Of a stretch of DNA of 5,649 bases, positions 1 through 5,649 are shown piece by piece. The stretch covers positions 1 through 5,649 of the forward strand of contig JAFGOZ010000145.1 in the NCBI GenBank assembly GCA_016926235.1. The letters are read 5' to 3'. The first letter of the stretch is position 1. Each line of letters begins with the position of its first letter. The notes under the pieces were generated by a model. That model did not search any database. It was not told where the DNA came from and worked only from the letters and a program-made list of their open reading frames with translations. A program made the position numbers and the translations under genes. The DNA is from Bacteroidales bacterium. Lineage in GTDB: Bacteria; Bacteroidota; Bacteroidia; Bacteroidales; UBA10428.

Positions 1-6
1 GCGAAA

Positions 7-76
7 TTCCACGTAGTGGATAAAGTATTGTAGAATAAGACATTACAAAAGCAATATTTTCCACGTAGTGGATAAA
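7..76. repeat. Pair of 18-bp direct repeats with internal hairpin
   Basis: The 18-bp sequence TTCCACGTAGTGGATAAA occurs exactly at 7-24 and 59-76, a period of 52 bp with 34 bp of unrelated sequence between. Each copy contains TCCAC-GTA-GTGGA, a perfect 5-bp stem with a 3-nt loop. The flanks of the two copies do not align beyond the 18 bp. The first copy lies almost at the window edge, so this may be the tail of a longer array. It could be the degenerate end of a CRISPR-like array, a REP-like or palindromic intergenic repeat family, or end sequences of a mobile element. No cas gene or transposase is visible. The repeat is certain; its class is not. Confidence 0.8.
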
Positions 77-88
77 CAAATATTTGTT
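75..88. repeat. 14-bp perfect palindrome
   Basis: AACAAATATTTGTT is its own reverse complement. It overlaps the last two bases of the second 18-bp repeat copy, so it marks the right boundary of the repeat pair. It could be a dimeric-protein operator or simply AT-rich chance; nothing else in the window repeats it. Confidence 0.5.
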
Positions 89-442
89 GGTTACTACTGA
101 TTATATTATAAAAATATTTGGAAGAATAATGGGTAATCCCGTTATATCAATTAAAGGTAAAGGATAATAAATGATAGCTTAAAACTTGCTAAATGAAGAA
201 AACTGCTCCTGCCATTGATTTTATAGTTCTTAATTCACATATTTTATTAATTTTAGGGTTCAAATAAATAGAATCTTTAATAGTAATTGACTGCCAGTTA
301 ATCTATGTTTGATTAATAGGGACTTTAAATTTTGAAAAATAGATATTTGAGCGCTCCGCTTTAATTATAAGGATGATTCTTTAAAGTAAAATCTATTTAA
401 AGCATTCATTGAATTATAAAAAACAATTTCATTACAAATAAT
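89..442. other. AT-rich non-coding stretch before the methyltransferase
   Basis: About 350 bp without a convincing gene. The longest sensible start here, an ATG at 193, gives only 24 codons before TAA at 265-267 and has no recognisable features. Visible signals are a TAnnTTTG-type -7 element at 304-311, a 4-bp-stem mini-hairpin AGCG-CTC-CGCT at 350-360 and a short palindrome CTTTAAAG at 379-386. I see no RNA gene and no gene remnant that I can translate into a known family. Confidence 0.5.
304..311 (+). promoter_or_regulatory. Possible -7 promoter element for the methyltransferase
   Basis: TATGTTTG matches the Bacteroidota -7 consensus TAnnTTTG exactly. The -33 region is poor: the nearest TTG, at 287-289, is too close. 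A start near 318 would give a leader of roughly 125 nt before the methyltransferase ATG at 443. Treat as a candidate only; transcription could also come from further left. Confidence 0.3.
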
Positions 443-1195
443 ATGGATAAGAAAGATAAATATGTGCATAGTATGGATTGGGGAGAAGGTGAAATAAACC
501 TTGGAGATTTTAAAAACTATAGGAAGTACCAATTTGATCTAATAAAAAAGTATATAGGTAAAAACATTCTTGAAGTAGGAAGTGGTGATAGAAGTTTTAC
601 GAAAGAAATCTTTGATAATATTAAAGACCTGGAAAGAATTCACTCCATCGAACCATCAGAAGTACTTTTTAAAATGCATGAGAAGAACTTTCAATTTTCA
701 GAGAAAGTTACATTTGAATGTATTGATTTATTTGATTTAGAATCTGATAAAACAGGGGTTTTCGATACAGCAATTTTTATTCATGTTTTGGAGCATATTG
801 AGGATGATAAAAAAGCTTTGGATAAGGTGTTTGATTCTATCAGACCAGGAGGACATGTGTTAATAGAGGTACCTGCACTCCCGGGTCTGTACTCCGTTCA
901 TGATGAGATATTAGGTCATTACAGGAGATATAATAAAAAGATGCTACGATCTATAATTGATCCTGATAAATATGAACTGCTGAAATTGTGGTATCAGGAT
1001 CCAATAGGTGTCTTCGGATCATATTTTTTCTTCAAGTTAAGAAAAATCAAAATCAAATCAGATGAAGGAATGAATCTTGCGAAGAATCAAGGTGGAATTT
1101 ACAATAAAGTTGTAATTCCCTTTGAAAAATGTATTGAGAAGGTTATCAGGTTCCCTTTTGGATTAAGTATAACGGCAATATTGAAGAAAAAGTAA
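443..1195 (+). CDS. Class I SAM-dependent methyltransferase
   Basis: A 250-residue cytosolic enzyme predicted to transfer a methyl group from S-adenosylmethionine; the acceptor cannot be read from sequence. The Rossmann-like fold is clear. Motif I is ILEVGSGDRS at 42-51, the acidic end of strand 2 is HSIEPSE at 67-73, motif IV is FDTAIFIHVLEHIEDD at 107-122, and RPGGHVLIEVP at 134-144 is the post-motif region of Methyltransf_11/23 proteins. The following GHYRRYN (158-164) and the C-terminal PFGLSITAILKKK are typical of methyltransferases found with surface-polysaccharide or lipid-linked sugar genes, but no such gene is seen here. The first ATG is used; an alternative is Met11 at 473, and no Shine-Dalgarno helps decide, as is usual in Bacteroidota. 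No clear terminator follows the stop. It appears to be transcribed alone. Confidence 0.85.
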   Translation: MDKKDKYVHSMDWGEGEINLGDFKNYRKYQFDLIKKYIGKNILEVGSGDRSFTKEIFDNIKDLERIHSIEPSEVLFKMHEKNFQFSEKVTFECIDLFDLESDKTGVFDTAIFIHVLEHIEDDKKALDKVFDSIRPGGHVLIEVPALPGLYSVHDEILGHYRRYNKKMLRSIIDPDKYELLKLWYQDPIGVFGSYFFFKLRKIKIKSDEGMNLAKNQGGIYNKVVIPFEKCIEKVIRFPFGLSITAILKKK

Positions 1196-1249
1196 ATTCA
1201 TCCTTATTCATATTATAACAAAATCTTATTGCTATATTTTATAATTGGC

Positions 1250-1280
1250 TGTTATTATATGAAAAATAAAATTACCTTTG
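1250..1280 (+). promoter_or_regulatory. Probable promoter of the DEAD-box helicase gene
   Basis: TACCTTTG at 1273-1280 is a full match to the Bacteroidota -7 consensus TAnnTTTG. The -33 box is weak: TGTT at 1250-1253 has a 19-bp spacer, and a better TTGG at 1245-1248 has a longer 24-bp spacer. Transcription would begin near 1287, leaving a leader of about 185 nt before the helicase ATG at 1472. Confidence 0.6.
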
Positions 1281-1286
1281 CACACT

Positions 1287-1471
1287 GTTTTGCAACCAAA
1301 TTGATAGTACAATCTGGCCAAAACTAAGAACAGGAAGGTGTTTGGAGGAATCATTTCGGATTATTCACGGGCCGGCGCGGCCGTCTAATTTTGTCCTTTG
1401 TACACCTGGAACAATTATGTAATCCCGGGCTGAAGTAGAATGGATTTTAGACTGGCTAAAGAAAACAATTA
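1287..1471 (+). promoter_or_regulatory. Long structured 5' leader of the helicase mRNA
   Basis: The predicted leader folds by eye into one extended hairpin at 1336-1407. Its nested stems are 1336-1341 with 1402-1407 (AGGTGT/ACACCT), 1346-1349 with 1394-1397 (AGGA/TCCT), 1358-1363 with 1386-1391 (four Watson-Crick and two G-U pairs), 1367-1368 with 1383-1384, and a GC-rich tip 1370-1374 with 1378-1382 closed by a GCG loop. GGATTA at 1358-1363 could instead pair perfectly with TAATCC at 1420-1425. No ORF fills this region, and the helicase frame is closed by TAA at 1457-1459. Long structured leaders are known for cold-shock mRNAs such as cspA and csdA; that this is one is inference. The 3' 40 nt around the start look weakly structured. 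Confidence 0.5.
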
Positions 1472-3187
1472 ATGGAAAATTTTAGAAAGCTTGGCCTTAA
1501 TGAAAATATTATTAGGGCTATTGAAGAACTAGGATTCCTGGAACCTACCCCAATTCAGGAAAAAACGATCCCCGCGATTATTAATTCACAACAGGATGTT
1601 GTAGCACTTGCACAAACAGGCACTGGCAAAACTGCAGGATTTTGTCTGCCAATCATTCAAAATATCGATGAAAACCTGCAGGGAGTGCAGGCTATTATTC
1701 TTTGTCCGACCCGTGAACTATGCCTGCAAATAAGCAATGATCTCCAAAAGTTTATAAAACATACGAAATCTGTTTCACATGTAGCAGTTTATGGTGGAAC
1801 AAGCATTGAAACCCAGATCAGATCATTAAAGAAAGGCGTTCAAATAGTTGTTGGTACGCCAGGACGTACGCTGGATTTGATTAACCGAAGGGTGTTAAAA
1901 ATAAACCACATACGCTGGCTTGTTTTAGATGAAGCAGATGAAATGTTAAATATGGGATTTCGTGATGACCTGGATGCAATACTGGTTGGGACACCGGAAA
2001 ATAAACAAACATTACTGTTTTCAGCAACCATGCCAAAAGAAGTAAGGCAAATAGCCGAAAATTATATGCTTGACCCTATCGAACTGGAAACAGGCGCAAG
2101 AAACAAAGGTGCTGATAACGTAAGTCACCAATACTATGTTGTAAAGGCAAGTGATCGTTATCTGGCATTAAAGAGAATTGCAGATATACATCCTACTATT
2201 TATGGCATTGTTTTCTGCCGTACTCGTCGTGAAACTAAAGAAGTAGCTGAGAAGCTGATGGAAGACGGCTATAGTGCAGATGCATTACATGGCGATTTGT
2301 CTCAGAGCCAGCGCGATTATGTAATGCAACGTTTCAGGGTAAAGAATATTCAGCTCTTGGTAGCAACTGATGTCGCAGCCAGAGGAATTGATGTCACTGA
2401 CCTGACCCACATAATAAATTACAACCTGCCCGATGAAAATGAGATATACATACACAGGAGCGGCCGAACGGGAAGAGCAGGAAAATCAGGAGTATCAATA
2501 ATAATATGTCATTCAAGGGAAACTCAACGTATTAAACAATTAGAAAGACTCGTTGGAAAAGAATTTAAGTATATGAAAGTTCCTGGAGGTAAAGAGATTT
2601 GTGAAAAAAGACTTTATACAGTATTTGATAAATTTGAAAAAGTGGTTGTAGACGAAGAACAGATAGAGCCCTATTTGCCAGCTATTTATAAGAAACTTGC
2701 ATGGCTTGACCGGGATGAATTGTTGAAAAGAATAGTATCGTATGAGTTTAATCAATTTCTCGAATACTATAAAAACGCCAAAGACCTTAACATAAGCCAC
2801 GAAAACAATAATAGAGAACCCCGACAAAGAGACAGACAACAATTTACTGGTAAAAGAAATTTTACACGCTTTTATATAAATATTGGGACCAAGCACAACT
2901 TAAATGCTTCTTCTCTTATAGGTTTGATCAACGAAAACACCCGCAACCGCAATATTGAAATTGGGAAAATTGATATTTTACGTAACTTTTCTTTCTTTGA
3001 ATTAGACAATGAGTTTGAACATCAGGTAATAAAAAGTCTCACGGGTAAAAACTTCGGAAGTGAAAAGCTTGTTGTTCAACATTCAAAGGAGAAAGATCCG
3101 GAAAAAACCCATATGAATGGAAAGAAAGACTTCATAAAAAAAAGAAATTACGGAAACAAGAAGAAAGCAAAACAAAAATATGCTTAA
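1472..3187 (+). CDS. deaD: DEAD-box ATP-dependent RNA helicase, DeaD/CsdA-like
   Basis: A 571-residue ATP-dependent RNA helicase that unwinds short RNA duplexes; DeaD/CsdA relatives act in ribosome assembly, cold adaptation and mRNA turnover. All core motifs are present: Q motif (F4 and PTPIQ 25-29), motif I AQTGTGKT 47-54, Ia PTREL 79-83, GG 108-109, Ib TPGR 129-132, II DEAD 153-156, III SAT 184-186, IV IVFCRTR about 246-252, V ATDVAARGID 298-307 and VI HRSGRTGR 328-335. After the two RecA domains come a helical extension (about 375-440), a short N/R/Q-rich linker (441-460) and a DbpA-type RRM-like RNA-binding domain (about 463-538, FTRFYINIGTKHNL onward). The tail is strongly basic. The RRM-like domain separates it from minimal RhlE proteins. 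The start is fixed by the in-frame stop at 1457. Length fits DeaD relatives in Bacteroidota. A SPOR gene follows 42 bp downstream and may be co-transcribed. Confidence 0.93.
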   Translation: MENFRKLGLNENIIRAIEELGFLEPTPIQEKTIPAIINSQQDVVALAQTGTGKTAGFCLPIIQNIDENLQGVQAIILCPTRELCLQISNDLQKFIKHTKSVSHVAVYGGTSIETQIRSLKKGVQIVVGTPGRTLDLINRRVLKINHIRWLVLDEADEMLNMGFRDDLDAILVGTPENKQTLLFSATMPKEVRQIAENYMLDPIELETGARNKGADNVSHQYYVVKASDRYLALKRIADIHPTIYGIVFCRTRRETKEVAEKLMEDGYSADALHGDLSQSQRDYVMQRFRVKNIQLLVATDVAARGIDVTDLTHIINYNLPDENEIYIHRSGRTGRAGKSGVSIIICHSRETQRIKQLERLVGKEFKYMKVPGGKEICEKRLYTVFDKFEKVVVDEEQIEPYLPAIYKKLAWLDRDELLKRIVSYEFNQFLEYYKNAKDLNISHENNNREPRQRDRQQFTGKRNFTRFYINIGTKHNLNASSLIGLINENTRNRNIEIGKIDILRNFSFFELDNEFEHQVIKSLTGKNFGSEKLVVQHSKEKDPEKTHMNGKKDFIKKRNYGNKKKAKQKYA

Positions 3188-3229
3188 TTACTAGAAAAGA
3201 AGAACAAGATATATTAACTTTAGTATAGA

Positions 3230-3703
3230 ATGATAATTATGGGACGGATTCTGGTAATTATAATTTCATCAGCATTTTTATTTGAAAGCTGTAACCTGAT
3301 GGAAAAACAATCATTAATGTCGAATGATATTGATACAATTCTGGATTACCATCAGGATAGTGCTTTTATGGCCAATTACATCTCACGGGAAGAACTCAAA
3401 GTTATTGAAGAAAGGGTGAAATTAAAGATAGATTCATTGCGCCAGGTATGCCGTGATGATGCATTGGGCATCAATAACAAATATCATGTGATTGTTGGAA
3501 GTTTTAAAGTTGCTCAGAATGCAGATGGTTATCTCACTACTCTTCATATGATGGGCTATAATCCTGTTATTATAGAAATTCCAAACGGATTCAGGCTCGT
3601 AAGTGCTGCATCATATACTCACTATGATACAGCTGTAAAAGCACTTAATTCATTGCAACTAAGCCTGAATCCGGAAGCATGGATTTATACGAAAAAGAAT
3701 TAA
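3230..3703 (+). CDS. Small SPOR-domain envelope protein, probable lipoprotein
   Basis: A 157-residue protein with an N-terminal export signal and a C-terminal SPOR domain. SPOR domains bind peptidoglycan strands stripped of stem peptides, often at division sites. The signal is a short basic start, a hydrophobic run RILVIIISSAFLF (6-18) and a possible lipobox FESC with Cys21. The Glu at -2 is unusual, so lipidation is likely rather than certain. Residues 35-80 look helical and charged, a probable spacer. The SPOR domain spans about 84-153, with YHVIVGSF (85-92), a central LHMMGYNPVIIEIPNGFRLV and a closing AWIY. The ATG at 3230 or the one at 3239 (Met4) could be used; the latter gives a more standard lipoprotein signal. 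TAACTTTA at 3215-3222 resembles a -7 box but has no -33, so read-through from the helicase gene is more likely. Confidence 0.8.
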   Translation: MIIMGRILVIIISSAFLFESCNLMEKQSLMSNDIDTILDYHQDSAFMANYISREELKVIEERVKLKIDSLRQVCRDDALGINNKYHVIVGSFKVAQNADGYLTTLHMMGYNPVIIEIPNGFRLVSAASYTHYDTAVKALNSLQLSLNPEAWIYTKKN

Positions 3704-3748
3704 TGTTCCCTGAACGTTTAGTATTTCAATAAAATCTGGAGATAAAAG

Positions 3749-3781
3749 TTGGCATAGAATAAAAAATAATTTGTACTTTAG
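3749..3781 (+). promoter_or_regulatory. Probable promoter of the deoxynucleoside kinase gene
   Basis: TTG at 3749-3751 and TACTTTAG at 3774-3781 fit the Bacteroidota -33/-7 pattern (TTTG ... TAnnTTTG, one mismatch in the -7) with a 22-bp spacer. A transcription start near 3787 would leave a leader of about 18 nt before the ATG at 3805. Confidence 0.45.
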
Positions 3782-3804
3782 TAACAGGACTTAAAATTGA
3801 TACT

Positions 3805-4425
3805 ATGCATATTGCTGTTGCCGGAAACATCGGTTCGGGAAAAACTACGTTGACAACTTTGCTGTCAAAACATTATGGTTGGGAAGCACACTTTGAAGAT
3901 AATGATGACAACCCTTATCTCAATGATTTTTATGAGGACATGCAGAGATGGTCATTTAACCTGCAGATATATTTTTTGAATAGTCGTTTTAATCAGATCG
4001 TAAATATTCAAAAAGCGGGGAATACAGTAATTCAGGACCGTACGATCTATGAAGATGCCTATATATTCGCCCCCAACCTTCATTCTATGGCGTTAATGTC
4101 CACACGCGATTTTGAAAACTACTTTACTCTTTTCAATCTTATAAGCTCTCTTATTGATCCCCCAGAATTATTAATATACTTAAGAGCTTCAGTCCCTACC
4201 CTGGTAAATCAAATACAAAACAGGGGCAGAAAATACGAAAATTCAATAAGGCTCGATTATTTAAAGAGGCTAAATGAACGATATGAAGCATGGATTGAGT
4301 CTTACAATCTTGGCAAACTATTGATCATAGATGTGGATAACTGCAATTTTATTGAAAAACAAGCCGACCTGCGAGGGATCATTAATAAAATAGATGCTGA
4401 ACTACATGGGCTTTTTAAACACTAA
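3805..4425 (+). CDS. Deoxynucleoside kinase (dNK family)
   Basis: A 206-residue cytosolic kinase that phosphorylates a deoxynucleoside at the 5' position, the first step of deoxynucleotide salvage. The P-loop is GNIGSGKTT at 7-15. ENPYL-type substrate motif appears as DDNPYLNDFYED (34-45), preceded by Glu31. WSFNLQIYFLNSRF (49-62) lines the nucleoside site, QDRTIYED (77-84) carries the catalytic-site DR(S/T) motif, and RGRKYE (140-145) is the arginine-rich LID that contacts ATP phosphates. The closing YLKRLNERYEAWI (152-164) is also family-typical. Length matches bacterial dNKs. Sequence suggests a purine-preferring (dAdo/dGuo) enzyme by similarity to bacterial dAK/dGK, but specificity is not proven. 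The gene ends 5 bp from the end of the convergent PfkB-family kinase. Confidence 0.9.
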   Translation: MHIAVAGNIGSGKTTLTTLLSKHYGWEAHFEDNDDNPYLNDFYEDMQRWSFNLQIYFLNSRFNQIVNIQKAGNTVIQDRTIYEDAYIFAPNLHSMALMSTRDFENYFTLFNLISSLIDPPELLIYLRASVPTLVNQIQNRGRKYENSIRLDYLKRLNERYEAWIESYNLGKLLIIDVDNCNFIEKQADLRGIINKIDAELHGLFKH

Positions 4426-4446
4426 AAGATTTAGATATTTTTTAAA
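4412..4446. terminator. Weak AT-rich hairpin between convergent genes
   Basis: CTAAA-AGA-TTTAG (4422-4434) is a perfect 5-bp stem with a 3-nt loop whose arms contain both stop codons, TAA at 4423-4425 and the complement of the minus-strand stop at 4431-4433. TTTAAA at 4414-4419 and 4441-4446 can extend it, and a T6 run at 4438-4443 follows on the plus strand. The stem has few GC pairs, so termination would be weak. Confidence 0.25.
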
Positions 4447-5408
4447 TACTCCCTTATTTCTTTCCAGCGTTCACCTGTAATTTTAGCTCCTGCCACTTCT
4501 ATTACCCTTGCAGCTAATAATGCACCAAGATCACCACATGTTTTGAGAGGTTTATTATTGATAAATCCATATAAAAATCCTGCAGCATACAAATCTCCTG
4601 CACCCGTAGTATCAATAGCCTTAGTCTTAATAATGTCAATTTTAACTTTCTCCTCTCCCCTTTTAACCATAGATCCTTTGCTTCCAACTTTAACAACAGC
4701 AACATCACACATACCGGCAATAACATCAATAGCTCCCTCAGGTTCTTTTCCTGTAAATGCCTTTGCTTCTTCTTCGTTAGCAAAGATGATATTGATATAT
4801 TCAGGAACCAATTTATTTAGAAATTCAATATTTGCTTCAACCACATTAAAACTTGCCATATCCAGTGAAATAATCATATTTTGTGCAGAAGCCAATTTTA
4901 CGGTCTTCATCAATAGCTCATGGTTGAACAATAAGTATCCTTCAATATGTAAGTATTTGTATCCTGAGAAAATTTGTTCGTTCACATCCATTTCATTTAT
5001 TTCGGCAGCTGCTCCCAAATATGTAGCAAATGTCCGTTCAGCATCTTTACTAACAAGAGTAATGGCTCTGCCCGTTTTGGCATTATCTTTTAATGAGAGT
5101 AAAGGATTTATATTATTACTGCTCATGTCTTTTTTAAATACCTCTCCCAGTTCATCTTTTCCAATAGTTCCGATATATCCTGAAGGAGCTCCCAATTGTG
5201 CCAAACCATGAATAGTATTGGCAGCTGATCCCCCTGAAGCAATTTGAAGGTCTAACCCTTCTGTCGCCTTCATCACCTTGCTGGCCATATCATAATCAAC
5301 CAACTGCATACTCCCTTTTGGCAGACCAAAATCTTTCAGCAATTGATCATTTTCAAGCATTAATATTATGTCTACTAAAGCATTGCCAATTCCAATAATT
5401 TTATCCAT
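4431..5408 (-). CDS. PfkB-family kinase, adenosine-kinase-like
   Basis: A 325-residue cytosolic kinase of the ribokinase/PfkB fold that moves the gamma-phosphate of ATP to a sugar or nucleoside hydroxyl. The N-terminal GIGNALVDI (6-14) and GGSAANT (59-65) form the substrate site; GGSAANT is the variant seen in adenosine-kinase-like members. PfkB signature 1 region includes IGTIGKDELG (79-88). TGRAITLVS (112-120) and the TFATYLGAAAE stretch (126-136) build the lid and core. FANEEEA (209-215) and VVKVGSKGS (238-246) are usual fold markers, and DTTGAGD (266-272) is the anion-hole and catalytic motif with Asp272 as base. Length is normal and no key residue is missing. Adenosine is a reasonable substrate but other nucleosides or sugars are possible. 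The leader is AT-rich; TAATTTCG (complement of 5445-5452) is only a weak -7 match. Confidence 0.88.
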   Translation of the reverse strand: MDKIIGIGNALVDIILMLENDQLLKDFGLPKGSMQLVDYDMASKVMKATEGLDLQIASGGSAANTIHGLAQLGAPSGYIGTIGKDELGEVFKKDMSSNNINPLLSLKDNAKTGRAITLVSKDAERTFATYLGAAAEINEMDVNEQIFSGYKYLHIEGYLLFNHELLMKTVKLASAQNMIISLDMASFNVVEANIEFLNKLVPEYINIIFANEEEAKAFTGKEPEGAIDVIAGMCDVAVVKVGSKGSMVKRGEEKVKIDIIKTKAIDTTGAGDLYAAGFLYGFINNKPLKTCGDLGALLAARVIEVAGAKITGERWKEIREYLKNI

Positions 5409-5483
5409 AATAGTAGTGAAATGAGTTATTTTTAAATAAGTTGCCGAAATTAAAGTATTTTTTTAAAAAAAGGGTAATAGTTA

Positions 5484-5514
5484 TTGTATATTTTAATATT
5501 TCATATTATTTTTG
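5484..5514 (+). promoter_or_regulatory. Promoter of the tRNA-Asn gene
   Basis: TATTTTTG at 5507-5514 is an exact TAnnTTTG -7 element, with TTG at 5484-5486 as -33 and a 20-bp spacer. The predicted start, near 5521, lies only about 7 nt before the mature tRNA 5' end, which fits a single-tRNA transcript with a very short leader. Confidence 0.7.
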
Positions 5515-5527
5515 CCCCCCTATTCAC

Positions 5528-5601
5528 TCCTGATTAGCTCAGTCGGTTAGAGCATCTGGCTGTTAACCAGAGGGTCCCTGGTTCGAGTCCAGGATCAGGA
5601 G
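5528..5601 (+). tRNA. tRNA-Asn (anticodon GTT)
   Basis: A full 74-nt cloverleaf. The acceptor stem pairs TCCTGAT (5528-5534) with ATCAGGA (5594-5600), followed by discriminator G5601. The D stem is GCTC/GAGC (5537-5540 with 5550-5553). The anticodon stem is TCTGG/CCAGA (5555-5559 with 5567-5571), with loop CTGTTAA and anticodon GTT at 5562-5564, reading AAC and AAU. The T arm is CCTGG/CCAGG (5577-5581 with 5589-5593) with loop TTCGAGT. All stems are fully paired. The 3' CCA is not encoded (CGT follows), so it must be added after transcription, as is common in Bacteroidota. Confidence 0.97.
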
Positions 5602-5609
5602 CGTAAATC

Positions 5610-5638
5610 AAAGGCGACTAATCAGGTCGCCTTTTTTT
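5610..5638 (+). terminator. Intrinsic terminator after tRNA-Asn
   Basis: AAAGGCGAC (5610-5618) pairs perfectly with GTCGCCTTT (5626-5634) around a 7-nt loop, and the 3' arm runs into a T7 tract at 5632-5638. It lies 8 nt after the tRNA and closes a one-gene transcription unit. It is the only strong intrinsic terminator in the window. Confidence 0.92.
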
Positions 5639-5649
5639 ATTATGTTTTA

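Noticed and set aside
1..80. Calling the repeat pair a CRISPR array outright
   Set aside because: Only two copies and an 18-bp conserved unit are visible, no cas gene is present, and the copies' flanks do not extend to a usual repeat length; reported as a repeat only.
193..267. A 24-codon frame beginning MKKTAPAIDF
   Set aside because: Too short, with no promoter placed for it, no known small-protein features and no downstream partner; likely chance.
1212..1245. Inverted repeat ATTATAA/TTATAAT after the methyltransferase
   Set aside because: All-AT arms with a 20-nt loop in AT-rich DNA; expected by chance and not a convincing terminator.
2540..2896. A 118-codon minus-strand open frame rich in Phe, Ile and Ser
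   Set aside because: It is antisense to the C-terminal part of the helicase, and its hydrophobic composition is what results from reading Lys/Asn/Glu-rich codons in reverse.
3701..3719. Small hairpin over the SPOR gene stop (GTTC-CCT-GAAC)
   Set aside because: The core is 4 bp, extended only by a wobble and AT pairs, and no T-run follows, so it is not an intrinsic terminator.
4543..5211. A 222-codon open frame on the plus strand
   Set aside because: It lies entirely antisense to the well-supported PfkB-family kinase, has a low-complexity Ser/Leu/Ile-rich translation and no family motifs; it is a shadow of that gene.

Overview
The window looks like chromosomal DNA from a member of the Bacteroidota, probably an environmental or gut Bacteroidales-type organism. 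This is inferred from four things: low GC overall, starts without Shine-Dalgarno sequences, several -7 elements of the TAnnTTTG type used by the Bacteroidota primary sigma factor, and a tRNA gene without an encoded CCA. No species can be named from the sequence alone.

Layout from left to right. Positions 1-80 hold two copies of an 18-bp direct repeat, each with a small hairpin, running up to the window edge. They are followed by a 14-bp palindrome and about 350 bp of AT-rich sequence with no convincing gene. At 443-1195 (+) is a class I SAM-dependent methyltransferase of the type often found near cell-surface glycan genes. The next 276 bp hold a good promoter and a long leader that can fold into an extended hairpin. 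It precedes a DeaD/CsdA-like DEAD-box RNA helicase at 1472-3187 (+). A small SPOR-domain envelope protein, probably a lipoprotein, follows after 42 bp (3230-3703, +). A deoxynucleoside kinase (3805-4425, +) has its own probable promoter. It faces a PfkB/adenosine-kinase-like sugar or nucleoside kinase (4431-5408, -), with only 5 bp between the stop codons. The right end is a compact tRNA-Asn(GTT) unit with promoter, tRNA and a strong intrinsic terminator.

Most of this is core housekeeping: RNA remodelling, envelope and peptidoglycan binding, nucleoside salvage and translation. The two convergent kinases could both serve nucleoside salvage, one on deoxynucleosides and one plausibly on adenosine, but substrates are not proven by sequence. 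I see no clear new multi-gene system. The parts most worth a second look are the repeat pair at the left edge, whose parent element lies outside the window, and the structured helicase leader, which has two competing pairings that could form a cold- or self-regulated RNA switch.
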